DNA of 64,000 nucleotides, taken from assembly GCA_963709765.1 (NCBI GenBank), contig CAVPXL010000015.1:186001-250000 (forward strand). Reading direction: 5' to 3'. The position numbers and the translations under genes were made by a program. This document shows positions 30,446-38,622 of this stretch, in pieces. The notes under the pieces are model-generated. The model worked only from the letters and a program-made list of their open reading frames with translations. It did not search any database and was not told the DNA's origin. Position 1 is the stretch's first letter; every line of letters begins with the position of its first letter. The DNA comes from Roseitranquillus sp963709765. Lineage in GTDB: Bacteria; Pseudomonadota; Alphaproteobacteria; Rhodobacterales; Rhodobacteraceae.

Positions 30446-31504
30446 CTATTCCGCGTCTTCGGGCGTGATCTGATAGATCTGGCCTTCGGCCTCCATCTTT
30501 CGGATCGCGGCGACGACGGCGGCGAGCGCCTCCTCGGCGTCCTTCTTCTTCACGCGTCCCAGAGTCTCGGCTTCCTCGCGAATGGTCCCGGACAGACGCT
30601 TCGAGATGTTGTCGAGGATGAACTGTGCCGCCTCCTGGTCCTTGCCGGTGGCGCCTGCCACGGCAGTGGCAAGCGTCGCCGTCTCGACCTCGCGGACGAT
30701 CTTGGGGATGTCGCGCGGATCGATCCGGACCGGGATGACGGCGAAGGTGAAGATTGCCTTGCGGACTTCGGCGGCAAAATCGGCGTCCTCGTCATCGAGG
30801 CCGGCCAGGACATCGTCGCGCGTGACGCTTTGCGACGAGTTCAGGATCTCGCCGAGGCGTTGGACCGGTCCGATGTCGAAGGCGGCCTCGTGTTCGACGT
30901 TGAGCTCGTTGGCCAGCGACAGGCCGATCTTGTTCACGACCGAGGCACCGATGCCGCCGGTCTGCGAAATCGCGAAGCTGATCCGGCGGGCGCGTTCGCC
31001 CGGCAGCAGGTTCAGGATCTCGGCCGCGCGGGAAACCTTGAGCTTGGACAGAATCACCGCCGAAACCTCGACGCTCTCCTTTTCCAGCACCGGCAGAAGC
31101 CGCTCGCTGCCCAGCCCCGAGATGCGCTCCCAAGGGTCCTTGAGGATCTGCAGGTTGAGGTTCTTGCGCAGCCGGCTGGCGGTGGCGGCGCTGATCGTGC
31201 CGTCGAGCATCGAGAGCGTGCCACTCAGATCACCGGGGAAGGTGAGTCCGTCTCGGTCGATCTCGGCCACGAATTCCTCGACCACGGCGGCCAGGGTGAC
31301 CCGGTCGACAAATCGCATCTCGCTCATCTGGAGCGCCATTTCCGCTTGAAGTTCCTCCGGCAGGTCCTCAAGCGGCACCTTGGCGCCCTCGGCCAACAGA
31401 AGACGGACCACGATCGCGGCCTTCTGACGCCTTGTCAGCTCGACGGGGTCTTCGTCGAGCGGAATCAGCGCTTCGTCCATCGGCGGCTCAAGTGCGAGCG
31501 TCAC
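30446..31504 (-). CDS. FliG-like flagellar motor switch protein
   Basis: 352 residues, close to FliG length. It opens with LTRRQKAAIVVRLLLAEGA, as in FliG N-terminal domains, and has armadillo-like middle repeats (LNLLPGERARRISFAISQTGGI). It ends with a C-terminal FliG domain rich in acidic and Val/Ile residues. FliG couples the stator to rotor torque. No other flagellar gene is nearby, so this is an orphan copy. The exact flagellar role is inferred from family only. Confidence 0.75.
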   Translation of the reverse strand: MTLALEPPMDEALIPLDEDPVELTRRQKAAIVVRLLLAEGAKVPLEDLPEELQAEMALQMSEMRFVDRVTLAAVVEEFVAEIDRDGLTFPGDLSGTLSMLDGTISAATASRLRKNLNLQILKDPWERISGLGSERLLPVLEKESVEVSAVILSKLKVSRAAEILNLLPGERARRISFAISQTGGIGASVVNKIGLSLANELNVEHEAAFDIGPVQRLGEILNSSQSVTRDDVLAGLDDEDADFAAEVRKAIFTFAVIPVRIDPRDIPKIVREVETATLATAVAGATGKDQEAAQFILDNISKRLSGTIREEAETLGRVKKKDAEEALAAVVAAIRKMEAEGQIYQITPEDAE

Positions 31505-31620
31505 GTTCTTCTCCCGTGCTTTGGCGAGAACGCTTCTGTCACGACACCGTTAACTTAGGGCTACCACCGGGAGGCTTTGCGCGATTTCGCCGGGCGAGCG
31601 GACAGGCCCGCCCGGTTCGT

Positions 31621-31779
31621 TCAGCTCGTCGTGTTGGGAAGGCAGGTCCGGGTTTCGGAATCCCAGATCTGTCCGTCCGCGCATGTCATCGTCTGTGCAG
31701 TGTGTCCGATACATGCGGACGCAGCGAGGCCGGGCAACATCACCAACATGAGGGCCGCTGCGAAGGTTCTGATGTTCAT
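31621..31779 (-). CDS. Small secreted cysteine-containing protein
   Basis: 52 residues, too short for many gene callers. It starts with ATG 31779, with AGGATAGGAG upstream. A signal peptide (MNIRTFAAALMLVMLPGLAASA) is followed by a short mature part with four Cys-region residues (AC, MTC, TRTCLP) and TAQTMTCADGQIWDSETRTC. The spacing resembles a chitin-binding-like CBM14 mini-domain (C-x-x-G-x-x-W/F-x-x-x-x-x-x-C), but function is unknown. It lies 69 bases upstream of purB's 3' end on the same strand and well apart from fliG. Confidence 0.65.
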   Translation of the reverse strand: MNIRTFAAALMLVMLPGLAASACIGHTAQTMTCADGQIWDSETRTCLPNTTS

Positions 31780-31848
31780 CAGGCAACATCTCCTATCCTG
31801 AAGCGACCCAACGTTAGCACATCACTCTCATCCGGTCAGGGGGTGCGC

Positions 31849-33156
31849 CTATTTTTCGCGGAAGACCCGGCCGAAGATCGTGTCCACATGTTTGAGGTGG
31901 TACCCCATGTCGAAATTTTGCTCGAGCTCGGCAGGGGGCAGCGCCGCTGTGACCTCGGCATCGTTGCGCAGCAGATCAAGCAGTTCGCGATCTTCCTCCC
32001 AGGCTTTCATGGCGTTGCGTTGAACCAGCCGGTAGGCGTCCTCGCGGCTGACTCCGGCCTGCGTCAGCGCCAGCAGGACACGCTGCGAGTGCACGAGACC
32101 GTGGGTCGCGTCGAGATTGCGCCGCATCTGTTCGGGATAGACGACAAGCTTGTCGATCACGCCTGCCAGCCGTGCCAGCGCGAAGTCGAGCGTGATCGTG
32201 GCATCGGGCCCGATCATGCGCTCGACGGAGGAATGGCTGATGTCGCGCTCGTGCCAGAGTGCGACATTCTCCATCGCCGGGATCGACGTCATGCGGACCA
32301 GCCGCGCGAGGCCGGTCAGGTTCTCGGTCAGCACCGGGTTGCGCTTGTGCGGCATTGCCGACGAGCCCTTCTGGCCGGGCGAGAAATACTCCTCGACCTC
32401 GCGCACTTCGGTCCGCTGCAAGTGGCGGATCTCGATCGCAATCCGCTCCATCGACGAGGCGATGACGCCGAGAGTTGCGAAAAACATGGCGTGACGGTCG
32501 CGCGGGATGACCTGGGTGCTGACAGGCTCAGGGTGCAGCCCCAGCTTTTCGCAGACATGCGCCTCCACCGCCGGATCGATATTGGCGAACGTGCCCACGG
32601 CGCCGGAGACCGCCCCCGTCGCGACCTCCTCCCGCGCCGCTTCCAGCCGGTTTCGCGCGCGCGCCATCTCGGCGTGAGCCTGCGCCAGTTTCAGTCCGAA
32701 CGTGGTCGGTTCGGCATGGATGCCATGGCTGCGCCCGATGCACACCGTATCCTTGTGCTCGAAGGCGCGGCGCCTCAGCGCTCCGAGTACGGCGTCGAGA
32801 TCGGCCAGCAGCAGGTCGGCGGCCCGCACGAGCTGGACGTTGAATGTCGTGTCGAGAACGTCGGAAGAGGTCATTCCCTGATGCACGAACCGTGCCGCAT
32901 CCTGCCCCACGATCTCGCCCAGGTGGGTAAGAAAGGCGATCACGTCGTGCTTCGTCACGGCTTCGATCTCGTCGATGCGCGCGACGTCGAAGGTCGAGTC
33001 CTTCGCCCGCCAGACCGCCTCGGCGTTCTCGCGCGGGATCACCCCGAGTTGCGCCTGTGCGTCGCAGGCATGTGCCTCGATCTCGAACCAGATCCTGAAC
33101 TTTGTCTCCGGCGACCAGATCGCGACCATTTCGGGACGGGCGTAGCGGGGGATCAT
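31849..33156 (-). CDS. purB: Adenylosuccinate lyase
   Basis: 435 residues from ATG 33156 (MIPRYARPEMVAIWSP). The fumarase/aspartase superfamily signature GSSAMPHKRNPV is near residue 265, with catalytic His in HKD and TSSDVLDT blocks upstream. It acts twice in purine synthesis, splitting SAICAR and adenylosuccinate. It is transcribed divergently from the DUF6314 gene, with 76 bases between the starts. Confidence 0.97.
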   Translation of the reverse strand: MIPRYARPEMVAIWSPETKFRIWFEIEAHACDAQAQLGVIPRENAEAVWRAKDSTFDVARIDEIEAVTKHDVIAFLTHLGEIVGQDAARFVHQGMTSSDVLDTTFNVQLVRAADLLLADLDAVLGALRRRAFEHKDTVCIGRSHGIHAEPTTFGLKLAQAHAEMARARNRLEAAREEVATGAVSGAVGTFANIDPAVEAHVCEKLGLHPEPVSTQVIPRDRHAMFFATLGVIASSMERIAIEIRHLQRTEVREVEEYFSPGQKGSSAMPHKRNPVLTENLTGLARLVRMTSIPAMENVALWHERDISHSSVERMIGPDATITLDFALARLAGVIDKLVVYPEQMRRNLDATHGLVHSQRVLLALTQAGVSREDAYRLVQRNAMKAWEEDRELLDLLRNDAEVTAALPPAELEQNFDMGYHLKHVDTIFGRVFREK

Positions 33157-33232
33157 GAGGCACGACTTTCGCTTGGGTGAATGCCGCTGCGGTCGTAGCT
33201 TGGCTTTCCGAAGGGAACAAGCGGAGGCCGCC

Positions 33233-33694
33233 ATGCGCGACTTGCAGGATCTTGTCGGCTCGTGGGTTCTCAGCCGCCGGATCGATGACGACAGCCTCGG
33301 GGGGGTATACTTCGAAGGGGACGCGACCTTCCAGCCTTCGGGCAGAGATCTCATCTACCGCGAAGAGGGCGTGTTGCATCTGCCCGGCCAATCTCTGCGG
33401 GCCACGCGGGGCTATCTCTGGTCCGGCTTCCCGCTGATCCGCGTCCGTTTCGACGACGGAAGGCTGTTCCACGAACTGGATGCCCGGGAGATGCAACCGC
33501 GGGCCAGTCATCTCTGTGGCGAGGATCTCTACGAGGTGAGCTACGACTTCCGGCGCTGGCCGGTCTGGCATGCCGTGTGGAAGGTCGAGGGACCGCGCAA
33601 GTCATATGTCGCAACCACATCCCATGCCCCGCTCGGCGCTTGCACGGATGGTGCGGGTAAGGCAGAACCACTCAAAGCGCATGGAACGGAGTGA
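33233..33694 (+). CDS. DUF6314 family protein
   Basis: 153 residues, cytosolic. It begins MRDLQDLVGSWVLSRRIDD and contains a beta-rich lipocalin-like layout, with YREEGVLHLPGQ and YEVSYDFRRWPVWHAVWKVEGPRK split over the C-terminal half. This fits DUF6314, of unknown function. Ribosome site GGAGG just upstream of ATG 33233. bioY follows after 6 bases, so the two genes are probably cotranscribed. Confidence 0.7.
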   Translation: MRDLQDLVGSWVLSRRIDDDSLGGVYFEGDATFQPSGRDLIYREEGVLHLPGQSLRATRGYLWSGFPLIRVRFDDGRLFHELDAREMQPRASHLCGEDLYEVSYDFRRWPVWHAVWKVEGPRKSYVATTSHAPLGACTDGAGKAEPLKAHGTE

Positions 33695-33700
33695 CCCGAG

Positions 33701-34300
33701 ATGGCCCAATATGCAGGCGACAAGGTTCTGGCGGAGGCGCTTGCGCCATGTGAGGGATCGGCCCTGCGGGTCAAGCAGGTCGCTCTGGTCGTGCTCGGAA
33801 TTCTCGCGTTGGCCGTGGCGGCGAAGATCAGGGTGCCGATGTGGCCGGTGCCGATGACCATGGGCACATTTACGGTGCTGACCATTGGCGCGGCATACGG
33901 GACGCGGCTCGGGCTCTTGACGATCGGCGGCTACATGGCGATCGGGGCGCTCGGCTTTGACGTCTTCGCTGGATCGTCGGCCGAACTTTCCGGCTTCGAA
34001 TACATGTTAGGCGGGACTGGCGGGTATCTGGCCGGATACGTCCTCGCGGTTGCTGTGCTAGGCGCGCTGGCGCGGCTGGGTTGGGATCGTTCGGCGCCGA
34101 AGGTGGCACTTGCCATGCTCGTCGGCAATGCGCTGATCTATGTGCCGGGCCTGCTCTGGCTAGGGATGCTCTACGGCTGGAACGAACCGATCCTGACCTG
34201 GGGTCTGACGCCTTTCCTTGTCGGCGATGCCGTCAAGCTCGCGCTCGCCGCGCTTCTTCTGCCAGCGGTCTGGAAAGCGGCTGGTCAGGCACGTGCCTGA
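33701..34300 (+). CDS. bioY: BioY, biotin transporter substrate-binding subunit
   Basis: 199 residues with about six hydrophobic helices. Family features: VPMWPVPMTMGTFTVL, the conserved LGGTGGYLAGY and the C-terminal PFLVGDAVKLALA. BioY is the S-component for biotin, alone or with EcfT/EcfA; no bioM or bioN gene is adjacent, so this is a solitary type. Confidence 0.93.
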   Translation: MAQYAGDKVLAEALAPCEGSALRVKQVALVVLGILALAVAAKIRVPMWPVPMTMGTFTVLTIGAAYGTRLGLLTIGGYMAIGALGFDVFAGSSAELSGFEYMLGGTGGYLAGYVLAVAVLGALARLGWDRSAPKVALAMLVGNALIYVPGLLWLGMLYGWNEPILTWGLTPFLVGDAVKLALAALLLPAVWKAAGQARA

Positions 34301-34359
34301 CCCGACGGGCTGCGGAATTGAGGAGCGTGCGGTCCATCAGGAACTGCATTCGCCACGTT

Positions 34360-34468
34360 AGGACACCGAGGCCGACCATTCCAATTCTCGGCTTGTTCCC
34401 GGACATCCCGTAGCGGGAGGCTCGCCGCAACCATTCGCGGCGAGTCATCGGCGTCATTCCCGATGTAG
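34360..34468 (+). repeat. Diverged intergenic repeat with conserved stem-loop, copy 2
   Basis: Aligns with the reverse complement of 25680-25785. Core inverted repeat CTCGCCGC (34421-34428) and GCGGCGAG (34437-34444) with an 8-base loop; the arms are identical in both copies while loops differ (AACCATTC here, GACCACTC in the matching orientation there). Matching blocks flank the core on both sides. Confidence 0.55.
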
Positions 34469-34885
34469 CTTGTCAGCGGCGGGACGCACTTTCTCGACCT
34501 GGACGCCGCGGACTGCCAGCGGTCGGAGGGCTCGTCCTCCGGATGAGTTGCAGGACCCGGGAGTGCGAATGTGAGGGAGAGGGCCGATTCCAGTTCGGGA
34601 TGGGCCTCGGGCGGCACCAGGAGACGGCTAGGCGGACAGTTATGAGATAGAGCTTCGGCGTTTTTTTGCTCTACGCCGAGAAGTGCGGTGTCGACTTGTC
34701 CGTGGTGGAGTCGGAGCGCAGCCATGATTCATGCTGCAATGCGACGGATGCCCGTATTCGCCGGGGCTGGTCAGCATGGTCTCTCGTGAGAGAGCGGCGG
34801 CACCGACATCCCGACACGGATTTCATCGTTTGCGGGCGGGTGCGGTGGTCTTCTCGATCCACATGACGCTGTTGTTGGGCGAAAC

Positions 34886-34907
34886 GGCGGCGTCCGAAAA
34901 CGCCGCC
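34886..34907 (-). terminator. Probable terminator of glnA
   Basis: Perfect 7-bp stem GGCGGCG/CGCCGCC with an 8-base loop, 29 bases past the glnA stop. The following minus-strand sequence is only moderately T-rich (GTTTCG), so efficiency is uncertain. Confidence 0.5.
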
Positions 34908-34936
34908 CGAAAAATTAGCTCAGAGACTGTTTCCGC

Positions 34937-36343
34937 TCAGAGACTGTAGTAGAGCTTGTACTCCATCGGATGCGGCGTGTGCTCGTATGCGTAGATCTCT
35001 TCCCACTTGAGATCCATGTAGCCCTCGATCTGGCTCCGCGTGAAGACATCGCCGGCGAGAAGGAAGTCCATGTCAGCGCTGAGCTCGTCCATGGCTTCGC
35101 GCAGGCTGGCGCAGACGGTGGGGATGCCCGCAAGTTCTTCTGGCGGCAAATCGTAGAGGTCCTTGTCCATCGCGTCACCGGGATGAATCTTGTTCCGGAT
35201 TCCGTCGATGCCCGCCATCAGCAGCGCCGAGAAGGCAAGATAGGGGTTCGCTACCGGATCGGGAAAGCGGGCCTCGACGCGCTTTGCCTTGGGGCTTTCG
35301 GTCCACGGGATCCGGACGCAGCCCGAGCGGTTGCGCGCCGAATAAGCCCGCAGAACCGGCGCCTCGAAGCCCGGGATCAGGCGCTTGTAGCTGTTTGTCG
35401 AGGGGTTGGTGAACGCATTCAGAGCCTTGGCGTGCTTCAGAATTCCGCCGATGAAGTACAGCGCCTCGTCGCTCAGATCCGCGTACTTGTCGCCAGAGAA
35501 GAGCGGCTTGCCGTCCTTCCAGATCGACATGTTCACATGCATACCCGAGCCGTTGTCGCCGTAGATCGGTTTCGGCATGAAAGTCGCTGATTTTCCATAG
35601 GCATGCGCGACGTTCTGAATGACGTACTTGTACTTCTGGATGTTATCGGCCTGTTCGGTCAGCTCGCCGAAGATCATGCCCAGTTCGTGCTGGCAGCTCG
35701 CCACCTCGTGGTGGTGCTTGTCCACCTTCATGCCCATGCGCTTCATCGTCGACAGCATCTCGGAGCGGATGTCCTGGCTCTCGTCGACGGGGTTGACCGG
35801 GAAATAGCCGCCCTTCACGCCGGGCCGGTGACCCATGTTGCCCATCTCGTAGTTGGTGTCGGTGTTCCAGGCGGCGTCGATCGCATCCACCTCGAAGCCG
35901 ACCTTCTGGCTCGAAACCGAGAAGCGGACGTCGTCAAAGAGGAAGAACTCCGCTTCCGGTCCGAAATAGGCCACGTCGCCGATCCCGGAGGAGCGAAGAT
36001 ATGCCTCGGCTTTCTCGGCCGTGCCGCGCGGGTCGCGGTCGTAGATTTCGCCGGTGTCGGGCTCGACCACGGTGCAATGAATGCAGAGCGTTTTTTCCGA
36101 GTAGAACGGATCGAGATAGGCCGAGGTGGTGTCGGGCATCAGTTTCATGTCGGACTGGTCGATCGACTTCCACCCGGCGATCGACGAGCCGTCGAACATG
36201 AAGCCTTCCTCCAGGAAGTCCTCGTCGACCTGATCGGACATGAGGGTCACGTGCTGCAGCTTGCCACGCGGATCGGTGAAACGGATGTCGACGTATTCGA
36301 CCTCTTCGTCCTTGATGGTCTTGAGAACGTCGGAGTTGCTCAT
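34937..36343 (-). CDS. glnA: Glutamine synthetase type I
   Basis: 468 residues. Catalytic and metal-binding blocks include DGSSIAGWKSI, GPEAEFFLFDD, NGSGMHVNMSIW and the NRSGCVRIP arginine region. The adenylylation tyrosine is in MDKDLYDLPPEEL near residue 397, so GlnE-type control is expected. It assimilates ammonium. glnB lies 42 bases upstream on the same strand, the usual alphaproteobacterial glnBA operon. The 13-bp sequence around its stop codon is repeated 17 bases downstream. Confidence 0.98.
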   Translation of the reverse strand: MSNSDVLKTIKDEEVEYVDIRFTDPRGKLQHVTLMSDQVDEDFLEEGFMFDGSSIAGWKSIDQSDMKLMPDTTSAYLDPFYSEKTLCIHCTVVEPDTGEIYDRDPRGTAEKAEAYLRSSGIGDVAYFGPEAEFFLFDDVRFSVSSQKVGFEVDAIDAAWNTDTNYEMGNMGHRPGVKGGYFPVNPVDESQDIRSEMLSTMKRMGMKVDKHHHEVASCQHELGMIFGELTEQADNIQKYKYVIQNVAHAYGKSATFMPKPIYGDNGSGMHVNMSIWKDGKPLFSGDKYADLSDEALYFIGGILKHAKALNAFTNPSTNSYKRLIPGFEAPVLRAYSARNRSGCVRIPWTESPKAKRVEARFPDPVANPYLAFSALLMAGIDGIRNKIHPGDAMDKDLYDLPPEELAGIPTVCASLREAMDELSADMDFLLAGDVFTRSQIEGYMDLKWEEIYAYEHTPHPMEYKLYYSL

Positions 36344-36385
36344 GAAATGTCCTTCCCTCTTGTCGTGACGGGCCCCCGGCCCGCG

Positions 36386-36724
36386 TTACAGCGCATCTTC
36401 GCCGGATTCACCCGTGCGGATGCGGATGGCTTGCTCGACGGTCGAGACGAAGATCTTTCCGTCGCCGATCTTGTCGGTCTTGGCGGCGGCCACAATGGCC
36501 TCGATGGCGCCATCGACCTGATCGTCGGGCAGAACGACCTCGATCTTCACCTTCGGCAGGAAGTCGACGACGTACTCGGCCCCGCGGTAAAGTTCCGTGT
36601 GGCCCTTCTGCCGACCAAACCCCTTGACCTCGATGACACTCAGGCCCTGCACACCGATATCCTGCAGCGCCTCCTTCACCTCGTCGAGTTTGAACGGCTT
36701 GATGATCGCTTCGATCTTCTTCAT
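36386..36724 (-). CDS. glnB: PII nitrogen regulatory protein GlnB
   Basis: 112 residues. The uridylylation site is in the T-loop, in RGAEYVVDFLPKVK, after GFGRQKGHTELY; the C-terminal DGKIFVSTVEQAIRIRTGE is also typical. It signals nitrogen and 2-oxoglutarate status to GlnE, NtrB and others. ATG 36724 is used; a GTG one codon earlier is possible. I found no clear sigma-54 promoter upstream. Confidence 0.97.
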   Translation of the reverse strand: MKKIEAIIKPFKLDEVKEALQDIGVQGLSVIEVKGFGRQKGHTELYRGAEYVVDFLPKVKIEVVLPDDQVDGAIEAIVAAAKTDKIGDGKIFVSTVEQAIRIRTGESGEDAL

Positions 36725-36861
36725 CACCGGGTCCCCGCCCTTGCATCGCTATGCCTCAGACCATTTCGTGTCGGCAGCCACAATTCGTCGGGTTCGACGG
36801 TCCGCGGATGGCGGCGTGAATGCGGATACAAGTTACACGATTTGTGCGGGGAGATGAATTT

Positions 36862-38430
36862 TTGGGCAATCTGAAAACCGAGCTTCCGTTCGCGGTGGTC
36901 ACCGCGGACGAGATGCGAAAGATCGAAGGCGCCGCGATCGCATCGGGGCGGACAACCGGTTGGCGGATGATGCGCCGTGCAGGGCGCGGTGCGGTCGCGG
37001 CGATGATGGGCTACTGGCCCGATCTCGCACTGTCCTCGCAGCGTGCGCTCGTTCTTTGCGGGCCTGGCAACAACGGCGGTGACGGGTTCGTCATGGCGCT
37101 CGATCTGATGCGGCGCGGCTGGTTTTGCGAAGTTGCCCTCTTCGGCGAGGCCGCGACGTTGCGCGGAGATGCGGCAACCGCGCACAATCGATTTGTCGAG
37201 GCAGGTGGCGTGGTGGTCCTCTGGGACGGGGGCGTGTTACAGGGGCGCCTCGCGGCGCGGGACGGGCGGACGCTCGTGGTCATCGAGGCGCTCTTCGGCA
37301 CCGGTCTTACCCGCGACTGCGACGCGGTATTGGAAGTCTATGACTCCGCCGCCGATGGTCTGGATCTGAACGATGTCCGGACGGTAGCAGTCGATATACC
37401 CGCCGGGATCTCCAGCGATACGGGCCGGCTGCTCGGACAGCGCGCCTTCGGTGCCGATCTGTGTGTCACGTTCCATCTGCCCAAACGCGGACATTTCCTC
37501 GGGGATGCGCCTGCCTGGATCGACCATCTTGAAATAACAGGCATCGGACTCTGGCCCGAGGCCGACTCAGGGGTCGGCATCGAGCTGATGCGGTCTTCTG
37601 CGTTGCCGGACCTGGGCAAGACCGGCGGGCACAAATATGATGAAGGTCATGTTCTGGCACTGGCAGGTCCCGCCTCTGCCGGGGGCGCGGCCCGTCTCGC
37701 GGCGCGTGGCGCGCTTCGGGTCGGGGCGGGTCTGGTGACGATTGGCGCTCCTTCGCAGGCCATGGCCGAGCATGCCGCGCATCTCGACGCGATCATGTTG
37801 CGAGGAATCGAGGACGGCGGGGCCTTGTCGCGCAAGCTGCACGAAGACAAGCGGATCAACGCCATCTGCCTTGGCCCCGGGCTGGGCAAGGATCTGCGCG
37901 CAGCCGGACTGGTGGAAGCGGCGCTTGGCGCAGACCGGCCACTCGTACTCGATGCCGATGCGCTGACCATCGTCTCGCAGCGTCAAGAGCTGATGCAGCG
38001 GCTGCATGGAGGTTGTGTGCTGACGCCTCACATGGGCGAGTTCGCCCGCCTTTTTCCCGACCTGGTGGAGAAGCTCAAGTCCCCTGATGGGTTCTCAGAG
38101 ATCGATGCCGCCGGCGAGGCCGCGCAGCGGGCCGGCTGCGTCGTGCTGCTGAAGGGGCCAGCGACCATTGTGGCCGATCCCCATGGTCGGACACGCCTCA
38201 ACCCGGCGCTTTATGGCGTGGCGGCACCCGGTCTGGCCACGGCAGGCGCCGGCGATGTCCTGGCCGGCATGATCACCGGATTGCTGGCCAGAGGCGCCGC
38301 TCCGCTGGACGCTGCCGCGACAGGCGCGTGGCTTCATACGGAAGCGGCCCGTGGATTCGGTCCGGGTCTGGTGGCGGAGGACCTGCCCGAGATGCTGCCC
38401 GCCGTGTTCCGGGCTCTCAACGGCGGGTGA
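36862..38430 (+). CDS. nnrDE: Bifunctional NAD(P)HX epimerase/dehydratase
   Basis: About 522 residues. N-terminal YjeF_N epimerase domain (about 1-210) with GPGNNGGDGFVMA; C-terminal carbohydrate-kinase-like dehydratase domain with GGHKYDEGHVLALAGPAS and TAGAGDVLAGMITGLLA. It repairs hydrated NAD(P)H. The start is unclear: TTG 36862 has GGGGAGA about 7 bases upstream and is preferred, while ATG 36820 would add 14 residues. It is divergent from glnB. Confidence 0.93.
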   Translation: MGNLKTELPFAVVTADEMRKIEGAAIASGRTTGWRMMRRAGRGAVAAMMGYWPDLALSSQRALVLCGPGNNGGDGFVMALDLMRRGWFCEVALFGEAATLRGDAATAHNRFVEAGGVVVLWDGGVLQGRLAARDGRTLVVIEALFGTGLTRDCDAVLEVYDSAADGLDLNDVRTVAVDIPAGISSDTGRLLGQRAFGADLCVTFHLPKRGHFLGDAPAWIDHLEITGIGLWPEADSGVGIELMRSSALPDLGKTGGHKYDEGHVLALAGPASAGGAARLAARGALRVGAGLVTIGAPSQAMAEHAAHLDAIMLRGIEDGGALSRKLHEDKRINAICLGPGLGKDLRAAGLVEAALGADRPLVLDADALTIVSQRQELMQRLHGGCVLTPHMGEFARLFPDLVEKLKSPDGFSEIDAAGEAAQRAGCVVLLKGPATIVADPHGRTRLNPALYGVAAPGLATAGAGDVLAGMITGLLARGAAPLDAAATGAWLHTEAARGFGPGLVAEDLPEMLPAVFRALNGG

Positions 38431-38514
38431 AATTGCCTCTCGCATCGGCGGGGGGGCTTTGCTAGACAGCCGCGAAATTCGGCGGGCGACCTTCGTGCCG
38501 CCCGGGTGAGATTC

Positions 38515-38599
38515 GCGGGTGTGGCGGAACTGGTAGACGCACCAGATTTAGGTTCTGGCGCCGCAAGGCGTGGGGGTTCGAGTCCCTTCACCCGCACCA
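38515..38599 (+). tRNA. tRNA-Leu (anticodon UAG)
   Basis: Acceptor GCGGGTG (38515-38521) pairs with CACCCGC (38589-38595); discriminator A and encoded CCA at 38597-38599. The anticodon arm CCAGA-TTTAGGT-TCTGG gives anticodon TAG. A long variable arm (GGCGCCGCAAGGCGT region) and the GGTTCGAGTCC T-loop are as expected for tRNA-Leu. It lies 23 bases before the tig start. Confidence 0.97.
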
Positions 38600-38622
38600 T
38601 GAGACACGAGAAGGACGTTGAG

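Larger units (their letters stand above)
34301..34936. other. Gene-free region between bioY and glnA
   Basis: About 635 bases. It contains the second copy of the diverged repeat (34360-34468), a short imperfect hairpin with a T-rich loop around 34650-34680, and the glnA terminator. Open frames here are short and show no recognisable motif. I see no gene I can support. Confidence 0.6.

Noticed and set aside
36728..36819. Sigma-54 promoter for glnB-glnA
   Set aside because: No GG-N10-GC element with the right spacing on the minus strand.
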